From the NCBI GenBank assembly GCA_044221555.1, contig JBGAOY010000008.1, forward strand, positions 1-64,000: DNA of 64,000 nt. Reading direction: 5' to 3'. The position numbers and the translations under genes are program-made. Shown one piece after another: positions 8,942 through 17,317 of this stretch. The DNA is from JAEUJM01 sp044221555 (lineage in GTDB: Bacteria > Actinomycetota > Acidimicrobiia > Acidimicrobiales > DATDAH01). The first letter of the stretch is position 1, and each line of letters opens with the position of its first letter. Below the pieces are notes generated by a model. It worked only from the letters and a program-made list of their open reading frames with translations, was not told the DNA's origin and searched no databases.

Positions 8942-9201
8942 TGCTGCTGGACCCGCAGGAGGACCTTGGCGCCGTCGGCGCCGACCGCCCGGACGACCTG
9001 TGGCGGTGGCTGGTGCAGGCACACACGCTGCGGGCCGATCCCAACTCCTGGCTGGCGGAGGTCGCGTTCCGGCACATGCATCGGGAGAACCCTGAGGATG
9101 CAGCGACTCCCGCCCACGGGTTCGCCGCTGTGGGACCCCCGAGCGATGTCCCCGAGGCGTTGCCCGCGACAGCTACGGTGAGATCACCGAGGATCCACTG
9201 A
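8941..9201 (+). CDS. Small hypothetical protein
   Basis: An 86-residue protein whose ATG overlaps the TGA of the CcbP-like gene by one base, which implies translational coupling. It opens MLLDPQEDLGAVG and has a Trp-rich stretch (DDLWRWLVQAHTLRADP). The tail is low complexity. No domain is recognised. It may act with the CcbP-like protein, judging only from the coupling. Confidence 0.5.
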   Translation: MLLDPQEDLGAVGADRPDDLWRWLVQAHTLRADPNSWLAEVAFRHMHRENPEDAATPAHGFAAVGPPSDVPEALPATATVRSPRIH

Positions 9202-9220
9202 TCCGTTCGAGGGGGCAGTG

Positions 9221-9595
9221 ATGGGGTGGCTCGCCAAACGCAAGAGCGATAAGAAGCTCGGTGAGTTCATCGCCGACGCGTCGATGTTCGGTGGCGCGTT
9301 CTTGACCGCGAGCCCACCTGACGTGGTCCTCGGTTGGTTCCGTTCGTCGGATCAGGTCCAGGTCATCACTGCTGACGACGAAGTGGTTTCGGCCCATCCC
9401 GTCTCCACCGCCGGGACGGTCGGTGACGAGACCGTGGCCGTTCGTGCGCAGGCGACTGGGTCGGGAACCCATGTGACGATTCTCCTCGTCGATGACCCGG
9501 TGAGCGACGGAACACTGAACCTGTACGCCATGGGTCCAGTGACGTATCTGCTGGCCAAGGTCGACCACGCCGATCCCGGATGGCGGCGGGCCTGA
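9221..9595 (+). CDS. Hypothetical protein
   Basis: A 124-residue protein from ATG 9221 (a GTG one codon earlier is also possible) with a GAGGGGG ribosome-binding site upstream. The first part is basic (MGWLAKRKSDKKLGEF); the rest alternates strands (VQVITADDEVVSAHP, THVTILLVDDPVSDG), suggesting a small beta-rich protein. It is the last of three small genes in one direction. No family recognised. Confidence 0.5.
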   Translation: MGWLAKRKSDKKLGEFIADASMFGGAFLTASPPDVVLGWFRSSDQVQVITADDEVVSAHPVSTAGTVGDETVAVRAQATGSGTHVTILLVDDPVSDGTLNLYAMGPVTYLLAKVDHADPGWRRA

Positions 9596-10018
9596 GGGGC
9601 GACCGTCAGGAGGGGTGCCGTCGAGCACCCCCGCTGTGCGCACGGGCGGTGGCGGCATCGCCGGCAGCGTTTGGTGGAACAGAGTCTCCGGGCGCCGGCC
9701 GCCGCCGCGGTCGAAGGTGGCGCCACTGAGCCAGTCCGCGCCCCGGCGCACGGCTGGTCGCTCCCGTCCCGGTACAGAAGGCCGCGGGCCAGGTGGTGGA
9801 CGCGCAGTCCACCCCGCCTGGCCGCGGCGATGGAGGCGTTCCTCCGCCGATGACCGCGGCCATCACCCGGTCGGCCCGCTCGTCGCTGTTGGTCTCGACG
9901 TGGAGGCGCTCGCCGGTCGAGGTGCAGGTGGGCCCGCACGATCTCCTCGTCCTCGTCGATGGGAAGAGCTCAGTCCATCGAAGTTCGTGACGCGCAAGCC
10001 CTCGGCGGCGAGCGTGTC

Positions 10019-10159
10019 GAGCCGTGGCGTGGGGGCGCCCCGCAGGACGCCGCCGCCGTTGTAGCCGAGGTCGCCGTGGCCGATGCGGTCGTGCAGCATC
10101 ACCAGCACGTTGGGGCGGGGTGGGCGGTCAGGCCGGTCGGGCGGGGCGCCGGCGCTCAC
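10019..10159 (-). pseudogene. Arylsulfatase remnant, N-terminus only
   Basis: From a GTG at 10159 the frame reads PNVLVMLHDRIGHGDLGYNG and then GAPTPRLDTLAAEGLRVTNF. This is the standard beginning of type I sulfatases (metal-binding D, strand, PTPNLD-type motif). The usual second half, starting with the formylglycine motif CxPxR, does not follow; the frame drifts into unrelated sequence near 10015. One metal-site Asp is already changed (LHDRIG where LADDLG is usual). It is a truncated relic. Confidence 0.6.
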
Positions 10160-10213
10160 CCTCGCCGCCCGATCACCACCGACGGTGGCCGCGCGCGGGT
10201 GATCGTGCGTAGG

Positions 10214-10253
10214 TGGAGGAACTACCTGTCACCCGTGACTGGTAGTTCCTCCA
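10214..10253. repeat. Large perfect inverted repeat (hairpin)
   Basis: TGGAGGAACTACC (10214-10226) is exactly complementary to GGTAGTTCCTCCA (10241-10253). The loop contains a further GTCAC-CC-GTGAC pairing after one mismatch, so nearly 19 pairs are possible. There is no T-tract, so a simple intrinsic terminator is unlikely. It could be a mobile-element end or a transcript-end structure. Confidence 0.7.
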
Positions 10254-10335
10254 GTTGTCCTCCACCGGCGAGACGAGCCCTCGCTCGGTCACCCTCCGTG
10301 ACGAGAGGTGAAGGGCACGCCGACCTTCGGCGAGG

Positions 10336-11592
10336 TCACAGCGGCAGCTCGACGGTCTCGCTGGTGCCGTCGGGGCCGATGTGCTCGAGGTGGAGGGGGC
10401 CGCCGCCGCTCAGGCCGCCGCCGAAGCCGAAGTGGGAGAGCACCTGACCGGCGAGTGCCAGCATCTCCATCGGCTTCACCACGGCCTCGGGCGGGTGGAC
10501 GCCGGCGCCGCTGATCTGGCCCGCCGCCATCATGACGGCCCCCAGGGCGGCGGGGACGCCCGTGCCCTCGCCGGCGCCGGCGGCGGTGGACGACAGCGAG
10601 AAGACGTAGGTGTGGTCCTCGCCGTCCTTGCGTCCCTCGACGACGACCTTGAGGCAGCCGGCGGGGCCGGTGACACCGGCCTCGCCGATCAGGCGCGACC
10701 GCTCGGCGGAGATGGTCTTCACCCAACCGTCGATGTCGGCCTCGGTGTGGCCTCCGGCGGCGGCGGTGTCCTTGAGGCCCTGGCGCACCGTCTCCATGGT
10801 GTGCTCGAAGTAGGCCAGCGGGAAGATCACGCCCCGGTTGGTGGCCCGCCGCAGCGACGAGAAGTAGCGGGGCAGCGTGATCGTCTCGGGGTGGGGGTAC
10901 GGGTAGACGGGCAGGGTGCCGACGTCGCGGAAGTCGGTGTCGATGACGAACTCCTGGCCGCTGTCCTCGAGCAGGCGCACGTCGCGGAATTCGCCGTCGA
11001 CGTACACCGGGACCGGGTCGGTCATGGCGTGGATGCGGTGCTTGATGACCGCGCCGCCCTCCTCGGGCTCGCCGCCGTGCACGTGCATGATGTCGACCGC
11101 GGTGGCCTCGTCGAGCAGTTCGTCGGCGGCGAAGCGGGCCAGCACGTTGGCCAGGCCGGGCGAGTTGCCCATGCCGATGAGGGCACACACGCCGGCGGCC
11201 TTGGCCGCGTCGTCGAGCGCCAACTGGGCGACGGTGGCGTCGAGGTCGTCGCACACGTCCACGTAGTCGACGCCGGCGTCGATGGCCGCCTGCAGCAGCG
11301 GTGCCCCGAACCGGTAGAAGGGGCCGACGCAGTTGACGACGACCGAGGCGCCCTCGATGATGCCGCGCACCGAGGCCGCGTCGGTGGCGTCGAACCCGAC
11401 ACCCGACACGCCCGGACGGTCGAACGTGGCCGCGAACGCCGCGGCGGCGTCGGCCCGGACGTCGGCCACGACGATCTCGTCGAACCAGTCACCCACGGTC
11501 AGCGCCGTCGTGGCGATGCTGCCGATGCCGCCGCAGCCGCCGAGGACCACGACCTTGCGCTTCTGGTTGTCGTTGCTGGTGCTCATCATCAT
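10336..11592 (-). CDS. Saccharopine dehydrogenase-like NAD(P)-binding oxidoreductase
   Basis: A 418-residue protein. The N-terminus carries a Rossmann motif (VVVLGGCGGIGSIATTAL), then VVNCVGPFYRFGAPLLQAAI and AGVDYVDVCDD, all typical of the saccharopine dehydrogenase / trans-acting enoyl reductase group. The C-terminal half has GxG-rich and aromatic stretches (FGFGGGLSGGG). The substrate cannot be named; relatives act in lysine or lipid metabolism. The chosen ATG at 11592 has GAAGGAAC just upstream; an in-frame extension to 11991 would run into the TetR gene. The gene lies downstream of that TetR gene in the same direction and may be its target. Confidence 0.8.
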   Translation of the reverse strand: MMMSTSNDNQKRKVVVLGGCGGIGSIATTALTVGDWFDEIVVADVRADAAAAFAATFDRPGVSGVGFDATDAASVRGIIEGASVVVNCVGPFYRFGAPLLQAAIDAGVDYVDVCDDLDATVAQLALDDAAKAAGVCALIGMGNSPGLANVLARFAADELLDEATAVDIMHVHGGEPEEGGAVIKHRIHAMTDPVPVYVDGEFRDVRLLEDSGQEFVIDTDFRDVGTLPVYPYPHPETITLPRYFSSLRRATNRGVIFPLAYFEHTMETVRQGLKDTAAAGGHTEADIDGWVKTISAERSRLIGEAGVTGPAGCLKVVVEGRKDGEDHTYVFSLSSTAAGAGEGTGVPAALGAVMMAAGQISGAGVHPPEAVVKPMEMLALAGQVLSHFGFGGGLSGGGPLHLEHIGPDGTSETVELPL

Positions 11593-11782
11593 GTTCCTTC
11601 GTCGTCGGGCCGGCGGGTGTCGCCGGGTGGGGGAGCCGCGAGCACCGTCGCCGGCGTGCGTGCCGGCGGGGCGTTCGTGGCGGGTTGGGATTCGCTGGTG
11701 GGTCGGGGTTCGGTGGGGGGTGCGTGGCGTCCCGTGTCGGTGTCGGGGCGACGCCGTCGGTGCGACCGGCCATGTCGAGCGG

Positions 11783-12457
11783 TCATGGGGCGCCTTCGTC
11801 GCCGGGCGCCCGGATGCGGTCGGGGAGTGGCGCGGCGAACGCCGGCGCCAGCAGGCGGGTGAGTACGGCGTCGGTGGCCAGCACGGGGTCGATGGCGTCG
11901 TCGAAGGCCCACTCGTGGAAGGCGGCGCGGGCCACGGCCAGCACCACGTTGGCGGCGCTGCGAGCCCGGACCCGGGCCTCGAGCGTGTCACCCCACGCCC
12001 CGAGGAGGTGCTCGGCGATGACCTTCTCGTAGTCGCGGTCCATACGGGCGTCGTGATCGGCGAGCGCCGGGATCTCGGCGAGCAATTGCATGCGGGTGCG
12101 CCGGATGCGGGACTGCTCCTTCAGCCGCATGCCCACCCCGGTGACCAGGCGCAGGTGGTCGAGCACGTCGGCGTCGGCGGGCCGGGCGGCCAGCGCCTGT
12201 CGGAACTGGTCGAGGTACTCGTCGTGGTCGGGGAAGGCGGCGGCCTGCTTGGTGGGGAAGTGCAGGAAGAAGGTGCGCTCGGTGACACCCGCCGCGGCGG
12301 CGATGTCGCCGACGGTCGTCCCGTCGAAGCCCCGCTCGGCGAACAGGCGGACCGCCGCCGATGCCAGCGCGTCCCGGGTGGCGCGCTTCTGCGCCGCCCG
12401 CTGGTTGGGCCGCCCCGTGGACGGGCTGACTGACTTCAGTGACTGAACTGAACTCAC
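11783..12457 (-). CDS. TetR-family transcriptional regulator
   Basis: A 224-residue protein. The N-terminal helix-turn-helix is clear (ALASAAVRLFAERGF, then TTVGDIAAAAGVTERTFFLHF, residues ~25-65). The C-terminal half is a helical ligand/dimer domain of unknown ligand. The GTG start at 12457 is fixed by a promoter directly upstream (TTGTCA at 12488-12493, 17-bp spacer, TACAGT at 12465-12470, 7 nt to GTG). Half-sites TTCAG/CTGAA over the start suggest self-repression. The likely target is its own gene and the oxidoreductase downstream. Confidence 0.85.
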   Translation of the reverse strand: MSSVQSLKSVSPSTGRPNQRAAQKRATRDALASAAVRLFAERGFDGTTVGDIAAAAGVTERTFFLHFPTKQAAAFPDHDEYLDQFRQALAARPADADVLDHLRLVTGVGMRLKEQSRIRRTRMQLLAEIPALADHDARMDRDYEKVIAEHLLGAWGDTLEARVRARSAANVVLAVARAAFHEWAFDDAIDPVLATDAVLTRLLAPAFAAPLPDRIRAPGDEGAP

Positions 12458-12462
12458 TTCAG
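12435..12462. promoter_or_regulatory. Putative TetR operator: four TTCAG/CTGAA half-sites
   Basis: The plus strand holds TTCAG, a 3-base gap, CTGAA, CTGAA, a 5-base gap and TTCAG. This gives two overlapping dyads (TTCAGTGACTGAA is a perfect odd palindrome). They cover the predicted transcription start and first codons of the TetR gene, just downstream of its -10, a place where a bound repressor would block transcription. Confidence 0.55.
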
Positions 12463-12464
12463 GG

Positions 12465-12493
12465 ACTGTAGCGAAATTGGTGAACCGTGACAA
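12465..12493 (-). promoter_or_regulatory. Promoter of the TetR gene
   Basis: On the minus strand TTGTCA (12493-12488) and TACAGT (12470-12465) are separated by 17 bp. The -10 ends 7 nt before the GTG start, so the transcript is probably leaderless. Confidence 0.6.
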
Positions 12494-13276
12494 GGGCCAA
12501 TTCGCCGACGCGCCTGACCCCATCGGACGCGCGTGCCAGGGGCGGCCCGCGGCGAACTGGTGCGCCGCCTCGCACCGGTCCCGGTCCGGGCGCTGGTGCG
12601 CGTGGTCGGGCGAGAAGCGCAGGCGAACGCTGCGGTCCGCTCGGGCGGCCCGCTCGGCAACGTGTCGTTCCCCACGGCGCGGACAGGTGGCGGGGGACGG
12701 CCTCGCCGAGCGAGCTTCCGGGCGACGCCGCACCCGCGTGGGACGCGTCCGGCGTTCGGAGCGGTCACGGTCGACTGGCTCGCGGTTCCCGGTTGCCTCA
12801 CGTCACATCCTCCGGGAGGGGTGATTCGTTGCCTCACCGAGAATCTCCGGGTGGTCGCGGTGGTTGAACGCTCGGTTGATGGGTGGTGGCGTGATGCCAG
12901 GACCGTGAGCTCGACGCGCTGGTCGACGATCTCGGACTCTCGACGCGGGACCCCTGCGCGTACTTGGTCGCGGTCACCTACGACCCCGAGAAGGGCTCTG
13001 ACCCAGGGTGGACGGCGGCTGGGGGTGACGCGGCGGGTGGCGACCGTCGGGTGCGTCGAGCGACGCGCCGCACGATCGGCTGACTGGTTCGTGACCGCAC
13101 GCCGTTGCGCCATCGAGCGCTCCATCGTTCAGGGGTGACCCGAGACGACCCCAGCCGGAGACTCCACGTGAGGCAACGACCTCAGCGGCGCGGAGGTTTC
13201 CGGTGAGTCACTGCGGGTCGATGCACCGGGGCGGAGGCTTCGTTAGGGTTTTCCCGAGCGATCGGGGGGAAATCCG
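12494..13276. other. Gene-free stretch containing a MITE-like segment
   Basis: No intact gene is supported over ~780 bases. At 12909-13083 the plus strand can be read as DRELDALVDDLGLSTRDPC and on to AYLVAVTYDPEKG before a stop, but it has no start codon and an upstream stop, so it looks like a gene fragment. The segment 12827-13177 is bounded by imperfect inverted repeats (separate entry). The end (13200-13276) is the leader of the next gene, with a G-rich ribosome-binding site. Confidence 0.5.
12827..13177. repeat. MITE-like segment with 28-bp imperfect terminal inverted repeats
   Basis: The left end (12827-12854) starts CGTTGCCTCAC, has 6 variable bases, then TCTCCGGGTGG. The right end (13177-13150, complement) starts CGTTGCCTCAC, 6 variable bases, then TCTCCGGCTGG. 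By eye 23 of 28 positions match. A further copy, GTTGCCTCACGT, lies at 12792-12803 and pairs exactly with 13166-13177. Enclosed sequence is ~350 bp without a gene, as expected for a MITE or decayed insertion sequence. Confidence 0.6.
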
Positions 13277-14500
13277 ATGGACCTGGGCACACATCCGTAT
13301 CGGAACCAGATCCGGCTGCTGCTGGGCACGGCGCTGGTGATGTTCGTGTTCACAGTCGTGATCGGCATCCTGAACGGCACCGACCTGGTCGACTTCGATC
13401 GGAAGGTGCTGCTGACCCACGTGCACGTGGGGACGCTGGCGTGGATCACGCTGTCGGTGTTCGCGTCGACCCTGTGGCTGTTCGCCGATCGCCCGCTGAC
13501 GGGGGCCTCGGGCGGTTGGGCCCGCATCGGCGCACCGCTGGCGGCCGGGGCCATCATCGCCTACGACCTCACCTTCCTCACGACCACGGGCTACCTCCGG
13601 CCGGTGCTCGGCTCGGTGGTGGCGTCGATCATCATCGGCTGGTTCGTGTGGGCGGTGGTGCAGGCCCGGGGCGCCGAGATCAGCGTGCCGCAGTGGGGAC
13701 TGCTGGCCGCGCTGGCCACGTCGGTGACCGGGGGCATCCTCGGTGTGCTGTACGGGATCCTCATCGCCAGCAGCGGTGACGCCAAGGTGCTGCCCAAGGG
13801 CGGCGAGGACGCGCACCCCGCCACGATGGTGGTGGGTTTCCTGGTGCCGGTGGGCATGGCCGTGGTCGAGTGGTGGTTGCGACCCGACGAGGCCCACCGC
13901 AAGGCCACCCGGGCCGGCTTCTGGCAGATGGCGCTGCTGTTCCTGGGCGGCTTCACCCTCATGCTCGGCGTGCTTCTGGACGCGGTGCCACTCATCACCC
14001 TGAACCTGCCGTTCGAGATCATCGCCGTCGGCATCTTCCTGCGGCGCAACTGGGCGTCGCTGCGCTCGGTCGCCTGGGCCGAGGGCCGACCGCCCCCGTT
14101 CCTGGCCGCGTCGGCCGTCGCCATCGTGTGGAACCTGGGCATGCTCGTCTACCTCATCTCCAAGTACGCCGACGACTTCGACCTGGCTCCCACCCGGCTC
14201 CTGCTGGCCCTCGACCACGTGATGTTCGTGGGCGTGCTGACCAACGCCCTGTTCGCCCAGCTGCGGGCGGCCACCTCGGCGCGCGCCGACATCGCCCCAT
14301 GGGCCGACCGGGTGGTGTTCGTGCTGGTCAACCTGGGCCTGGCGGGCTTCTGGTTCGGCCTGGTGATCGACGAGGCGTGGCCCAAGCGCACGTTCACGCC
14401 GCTGATGGGCACCGGCATCCTGCTGGGCGTGGGCGTGTACCTCGCCCGCCTGCTCGGCGATCGCGAGCGCCGGCGCGTCGAGGTGACCTCCGCGGTCTGA
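13277..14500 (+). CDS. Polytopic membrane protein, heme-copper-oxidase subunit I-like
   Basis: A 407-residue protein with about 11-12 hydrophobic segments spread over the whole length. Conserved-looking histidines sit in membrane segments: THVHVGTLAWITL (~50), EDAHPATMVVGFLVPVGMA (~177) and LDHVMFVGVLTN (~315). This layout recalls NorB/cbb3 subunit I relatives, so heme binding is possible but not shown. It precedes the sulfate transporter genes but is separated from them by a strong GC hairpin, so it is probably its own unit. Confidence 0.65.
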   Translation: MDLGTHPYRNQIRLLLGTALVMFVFTVVIGILNGTDLVDFDRKVLLTHVHVGTLAWITLSVFASTLWLFADRPLTGASGGWARIGAPLAAGAIIAYDLTFLTTTGYLRPVLGSVVASIIIGWFVWAVVQARGAEISVPQWGLLAALATSVTGGILGVLYGILIASSGDAKVLPKGGEDAHPATMVVGFLVPVGMAVVEWWLRPDEAHRKATRAGFWQMALLFLGGFTLMLGVLLDAVPLITLNLPFEIIAVGIFLRRNWASLRSVAWAEGRPPPFLAASAVAIVWNLGMLVYLISKYADDFDLAPTRLLLALDHVMFVGVLTNALFAQLRAATSARADIAPWADRVVFVLVNLGLAGFWFGLVIDEAWPKRTFTPLMGTGILLGVGVYLARLLGDRERRRVEVTSAV

Positions 14501-14512
14501 CATCGTCTGCCC

Positions 14513-14550
14513 GGCGCCGGGGGGGGGGCGCCCCCGCCCCTCCCGGCGCC
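14513..14550 (+). terminator. GC-rich hairpin after the membrane protein gene
   Basis: GGCGCCGGG (14513-14521) pairs exactly with CCCGGCGCC (14542-14550), and a G run next to the left arm can pair with the C-rich loop. It lies 13 bp after the stop at 14500 and before the cysT start. No T-tract follows. Confidence 0.55.
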
Positions 14551-14580
14551 CCCCGGCCCCGGGCCCGCCGTCCCTCGCGT

Positions 14581-15393
14581 GTGTCGCGCGCCCCGAGGGC
14601 GGCCGGCCCGTCCCGTCGGGCCCAGAACCTGGGTCTCGGGGTGGCCACGATCTACCTCAGCGTGATCGTGGTGATCCCGTTGGCGGCGATCACCCTCCAA
14701 TCCCAGGAGAAGGGCTTCGCGTTCTTCTGGGACGCCATCACCGGGCCCCAGGCCTGGGCGTCGTTGCGGCTCACCGTGTCGCTGTCGCTGCTGGTGGCGG
14801 CGCTGAACGCGGTGATGGGCGTCCTCATCGCGTGGGTGCTGGTGCGCGACGACTTCTGGGGCAAGCGCCTGGTCGACGCGGTGATCGACCTGCCGTTCGC
14901 GCTGCCTACCATCGTGGCCGGCCTGGTGCTGGTCAGCCTGTACGGGCCCGAGAGCCCCATCGGCGTCGACATCGCCTACACGCGCATCGCGGTAGCGGTT
15001 GCGCTGGCGTTCGTCACCCTGCCGTTCGTGGTGCGCACGGTGCAGCCGGTGCTGCTCGAGCTCGACCGCGACATGGAGGAGGCCGCCGCGTCGCTCGGCG
15101 CCGGTCGCCTGACCGTGTTCCGGCGCGTCGTGCTGCCCAACCTGGTGCCCGCCATCGTGGCCGGGGCCACGTTGAGCTTCGCCCGGGCCATCGCCGAGTT
15201 CGGCTCGACGGTGCTGATCTCGGGCAACCTGCCGTTCAAGACCGAGGTGGCCTCGGTGTTCGTCTACGGCCAGATCGAGACCGACCAGAAGGTGACGGCG
15301 GCGGCGGTGTCGACCGCTCTGCTCGTGATCGCCCTGATCGTGCTGCTCGTGCTCAACCTCTTCCAGCGATGGAGCGCGCGTCGTGGCTTCTGA
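14581..15393 (+). CDS. cysT: Sulfate ABC transporter permease CysT-like
   Basis: A 270-residue inner-membrane permease with six predicted membrane helices. The EAA loop (MEEAAASLGAGRLTVFRRVVLPNLVPAI, near residues 165-190) contacts the ATPase. Motifs SLYGPESPIG and FARAIAEFGSTVLISGN are typical of CysT rather than molybdate permeases. GTG 14581 starts VSRAPRAAG before the first helix; the in-frame sequence upstream belongs to the membrane protein's shadow. It ends inside the start of cysW (11-bp overlap). A periplasmic sulfate-binding protein is not encoded nearby. Confidence 0.85.
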   Translation: MSRAPRAAGPSRRAQNLGLGVATIYLSVIVVIPLAAITLQSQEKGFAFFWDAITGPQAWASLRLTVSLSLLVAALNAVMGVLIAWVLVRDDFWGKRLVDAVIDLPFALPTIVAGLVLVSLYGPESPIGVDIAYTRIAVAVALAFVTLPFVVRTVQPVLLELDRDMEEAAASLGAGRLTVFRRVVLPNLVPAIVAGATLSFARAIAEFGSTVLISGNLPFKTEVASVFVYGQIETDQKVTAAAVSTALLVIALIVLLVLNLFQRWSARRGF

Positions 15394-16213
15394 CCGCACC
15401 ACCGCGAGGGACCACGGCCGGGGTGCCCGCATCGGCCTGCGGGTGGTCGCCCTCCTCTACCTGGCGTTCCTGCTCGTGATCCCCGTCGGCCTGATCTTCT
15501 GGCGGACCTTCGAGAACGGGGTCGGGCCCGTGATCGACGCCCTCACCGAGCCCGACGCGGTGCACGCCTTCAAGGTCACGTTCCAGGTGGCGATCCTGGC
15601 CGTCATCGGCAACGCCATCTTCGGGATCATCGCCTCGCTCCTGCTGGTGCGGGGCCGATTCCCCGGCAAGCGCGTGTTCGACGCGCTGATCGACCTGCCC
15701 ATGGCGGTGTCGCCCGTGGTGGTGGGCCTGTCGTTGATCCTGGTCTACGGCCGGCTGACCACCGTCGGCGGCTGGTTCAGCGACCGCGGCTTCGACATCA
15801 TCTTCGCCGTTCCCGGCATGGTGATGGCCACCATGTTCGTCTCGCTGCCCCTCGTGGTGCGCGAGATCGCCCCGGTGCTCGAGGAGATCGGCACCGAGCA
15901 GGAGCAGGCGGCCTGGACGCTCGGCGCGAACGGCGCCCAGACGTTCCGCCGCATCACCCTGCCCTCGATCCGCTGGGCCCTCGCCTACGGCGTCGTGCTC
16001 ACGCTCGCCCGCTGCATCGGCGAGTTCGGCGCCGTGGCGGTCGTGTCGGGCCGCCTGGTGGGCAAGACCCAGACCCTCACCCTGTACGTCGAGCAGCAGT
16101 TCCAGGGCTTCGACGAGACCGCCGCGTACGCGGTGTCGGTCTCGCTGGCGCTGATCGCCATCGTGTCCCTGGTGCTGACCAACCTGCTCCGACCAGACGA
16201 CGAAAAGGACTGA
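15383..16213 (+). CDS. cysW: Sulfate ABC transporter permease CysW-like
   Basis: A 276-residue permease with six membrane segments. The EAA motif (QEQAAWTLGANGAQTFRRIT) and RCIGEFGAVAVVSGRLVGKTQTL match CysW. It forms the second half of the sulfate/thiosulfate channel with CysT. The GTG start overlaps the end of cysT, and only 2 bp separate its stop from the cysA start, so cysT-cysW-cysA are one operon. Confidence 0.88.
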   Translation: MASDRTTARDHGRGARIGLRVVALLYLAFLLVIPVGLIFWRTFENGVGPVIDALTEPDAVHAFKVTFQVAILAVIGNAIFGIIASLLLVRGRFPGKRVFDALIDLPMAVSPVVVGLSLILVYGRLTTVGGWFSDRGFDIIFAVPGMVMATMFVSLPLVVREIAPVLEEIGTEQEQAAWTLGANGAQTFRRITLPSIRWALAYGVVLTLARCIGEFGAVAVVSGRLVGKTQTLTLYVEQQFQGFDETAAYAVSVSLALIAIVSLVLTNLLRPDDEKD

Positions 16214-16215
16214 CT

Positions 16216-17169
16216 GTGAGCATCGAGGCGAAGAACGTCACCAAGAGGTTCGGCGAATTCGTGGCCCTGGACGACGTGTCGGTGAGCATTGCCACTGGCT
16301 CGCTCACCGCGCTCCTGGGCCCCAGCGGTGGCGGCAAGTCCACCCTGCTGCGGGTGATCGCCGGCCTCGAGGTGCCCGACGAGGGGAGCGTGGAGATCGC
16401 CGGCGCCGATGCCACCTCGTTGCCGCCACAGCAGCGCAACGTGGGTTTCGTGTTCCAGCACTACGCCGCCTTCAAGCACCTCTCGGTGCGCCGCAACGTG
16501 GCGTTCGGCCTCGAGATCCGCAAGCGCCCGAAGGCCGAGATCAAGGCCCGGGTGGACGAGCTGCTCGAGCTGGTCCACCTGGAGAACTTCGGCGACCGTC
16601 TGCCGGCGCAGCTGTCGGGAGGCCAGCGCCAGCGCATGGCCCTGGCCCGGGCGTTGGCGGTGGAGCCGTCGGTGATGCTGCTCGACGAGCCCTTCGGCGC
16701 CCTCGACGCCCAGGTGCGCAAGGAGCTGCGCACCTGGCTGCGCCGGTTGCACGACGAGGTGCACGTCACCACGGTGATCGTCACCCACGACCAGGAGGAG
16801 GCCATGGACGTGGCCGACGAGATCGTGGTGCTGGCCGACGCCAAGGTCGAGCAGGTGGGCACGCCCGACGAGCTGTACGACCACCCCGCCAACGACTTCG
16901 TGATGAGCTTCCTCGGCCCGGTCACCACCGTGGGCGGACAACAGGTGCGCCCCCACGACCTGGAGGTGTCGGACCATCCCATGGAGGGGGGGCTGGAGGC
17001 GACCGTCGAACGGGTGGTGCGGCTCGGCTTCGAGGTGCGCGTCGACCTGGTGGTCGACGGTGACCAGGCCTGGGCCCAGATCACCCGCGGCACCGCCGAG
17101 CAGTTCGCCATCGAGCCGGGTGCGACCGTGTGGGTCAAGCCGGCACGGGCCACCAGCGTGAGCGGATGA
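16216..17169 (+). CDS. cysA: Sulfate ABC transporter ATP-binding protein CysA-like
   Basis: A 317-residue ATPase. Walker A GPSGGGKST (~35), Q-loop FVFQHYAAFKHLSV, signature LSGGQRQRMALARAL (~135), Walker B VMLLDEPFGALDAQ and switch histidine TVIVTHDQEEAM are all present. The ~100-residue C-terminal region is shorter than in many CysA/MalK proteins but has an OB-like strand pattern (VRLGFEVRVDLVVDGDQAWAQI). It powers import through CysT/CysW. Starts at GTG 16216. Confidence 0.9.
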   Translation: MSIEAKNVTKRFGEFVALDDVSVSIATGSLTALLGPSGGGKSTLLRVIAGLEVPDEGSVEIAGADATSLPPQQRNVGFVFQHYAAFKHLSVRRNVAFGLEIRKRPKAEIKARVDELLELVHLENFGDRLPAQLSGGQRQRMALARALAVEPSVMLLDEPFGALDAQVRKELRTWLRRLHDEVHVTTVIVTHDQEEAMDVADEIVVLADAKVEQVGTPDELYDHPANDFVMSFLGPVTTVGGQQVRPHDLEVSDHPMEGGLEATVERVVRLGFEVRVDLVVDGDQAWAQITRGTAEQFAIEPGATVWVKPARATSVSG

Positions 17170-17317
17170 ACCGACGCCACCCGAGCCCCCGAGCGCGGCC
17201 CGGTGACCGACCGACGAGCGAGCCATGCACCACGGCGATGAGGTGCCGGCCCAAGCGCCGGCGCCCGGTGGACCGATGAGTGAGGGCCGTGGCCCTCGGC
17301 ATGGGAAGATACGGGTC

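Larger units (their letters stand above)
9602..10335. other. Gene-free stretch with a degraded sulfatase and a large hairpin
   Basis: No intact gene was found in these ~730 bases. The minus strand holds an arylsulfatase-like start (separate entry) that loses its frame. The region 9602-9990 has high coding-like GC but no convincing family in any frame. A perfect 13-bp inverted repeat sits at 10214-10253. The stretch looks like decayed sequence between the accessory block and the saccharopine-dehydrogenase-like gene. Confidence 0.5.

Noticed and set aside
11593..11991. Upstream in-frame extension of the oxidoreductase gene
   Set aside because: It runs into the TetR gene and lacks a ribosome site; the ATG at 11592 has a good one.
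12909..13083. Possible small gene DRELDALVDDL...
   Set aside because: No start codon, an upstream stop, and it lies inside the MITE-like segment; treated as a fragment.
13870..14580. Upstream extension of cysT
   Set aside because: The frame overlaps the preceding membrane-protein gene and crosses a GC hairpin; GTG 14581 begins right before the first helix.
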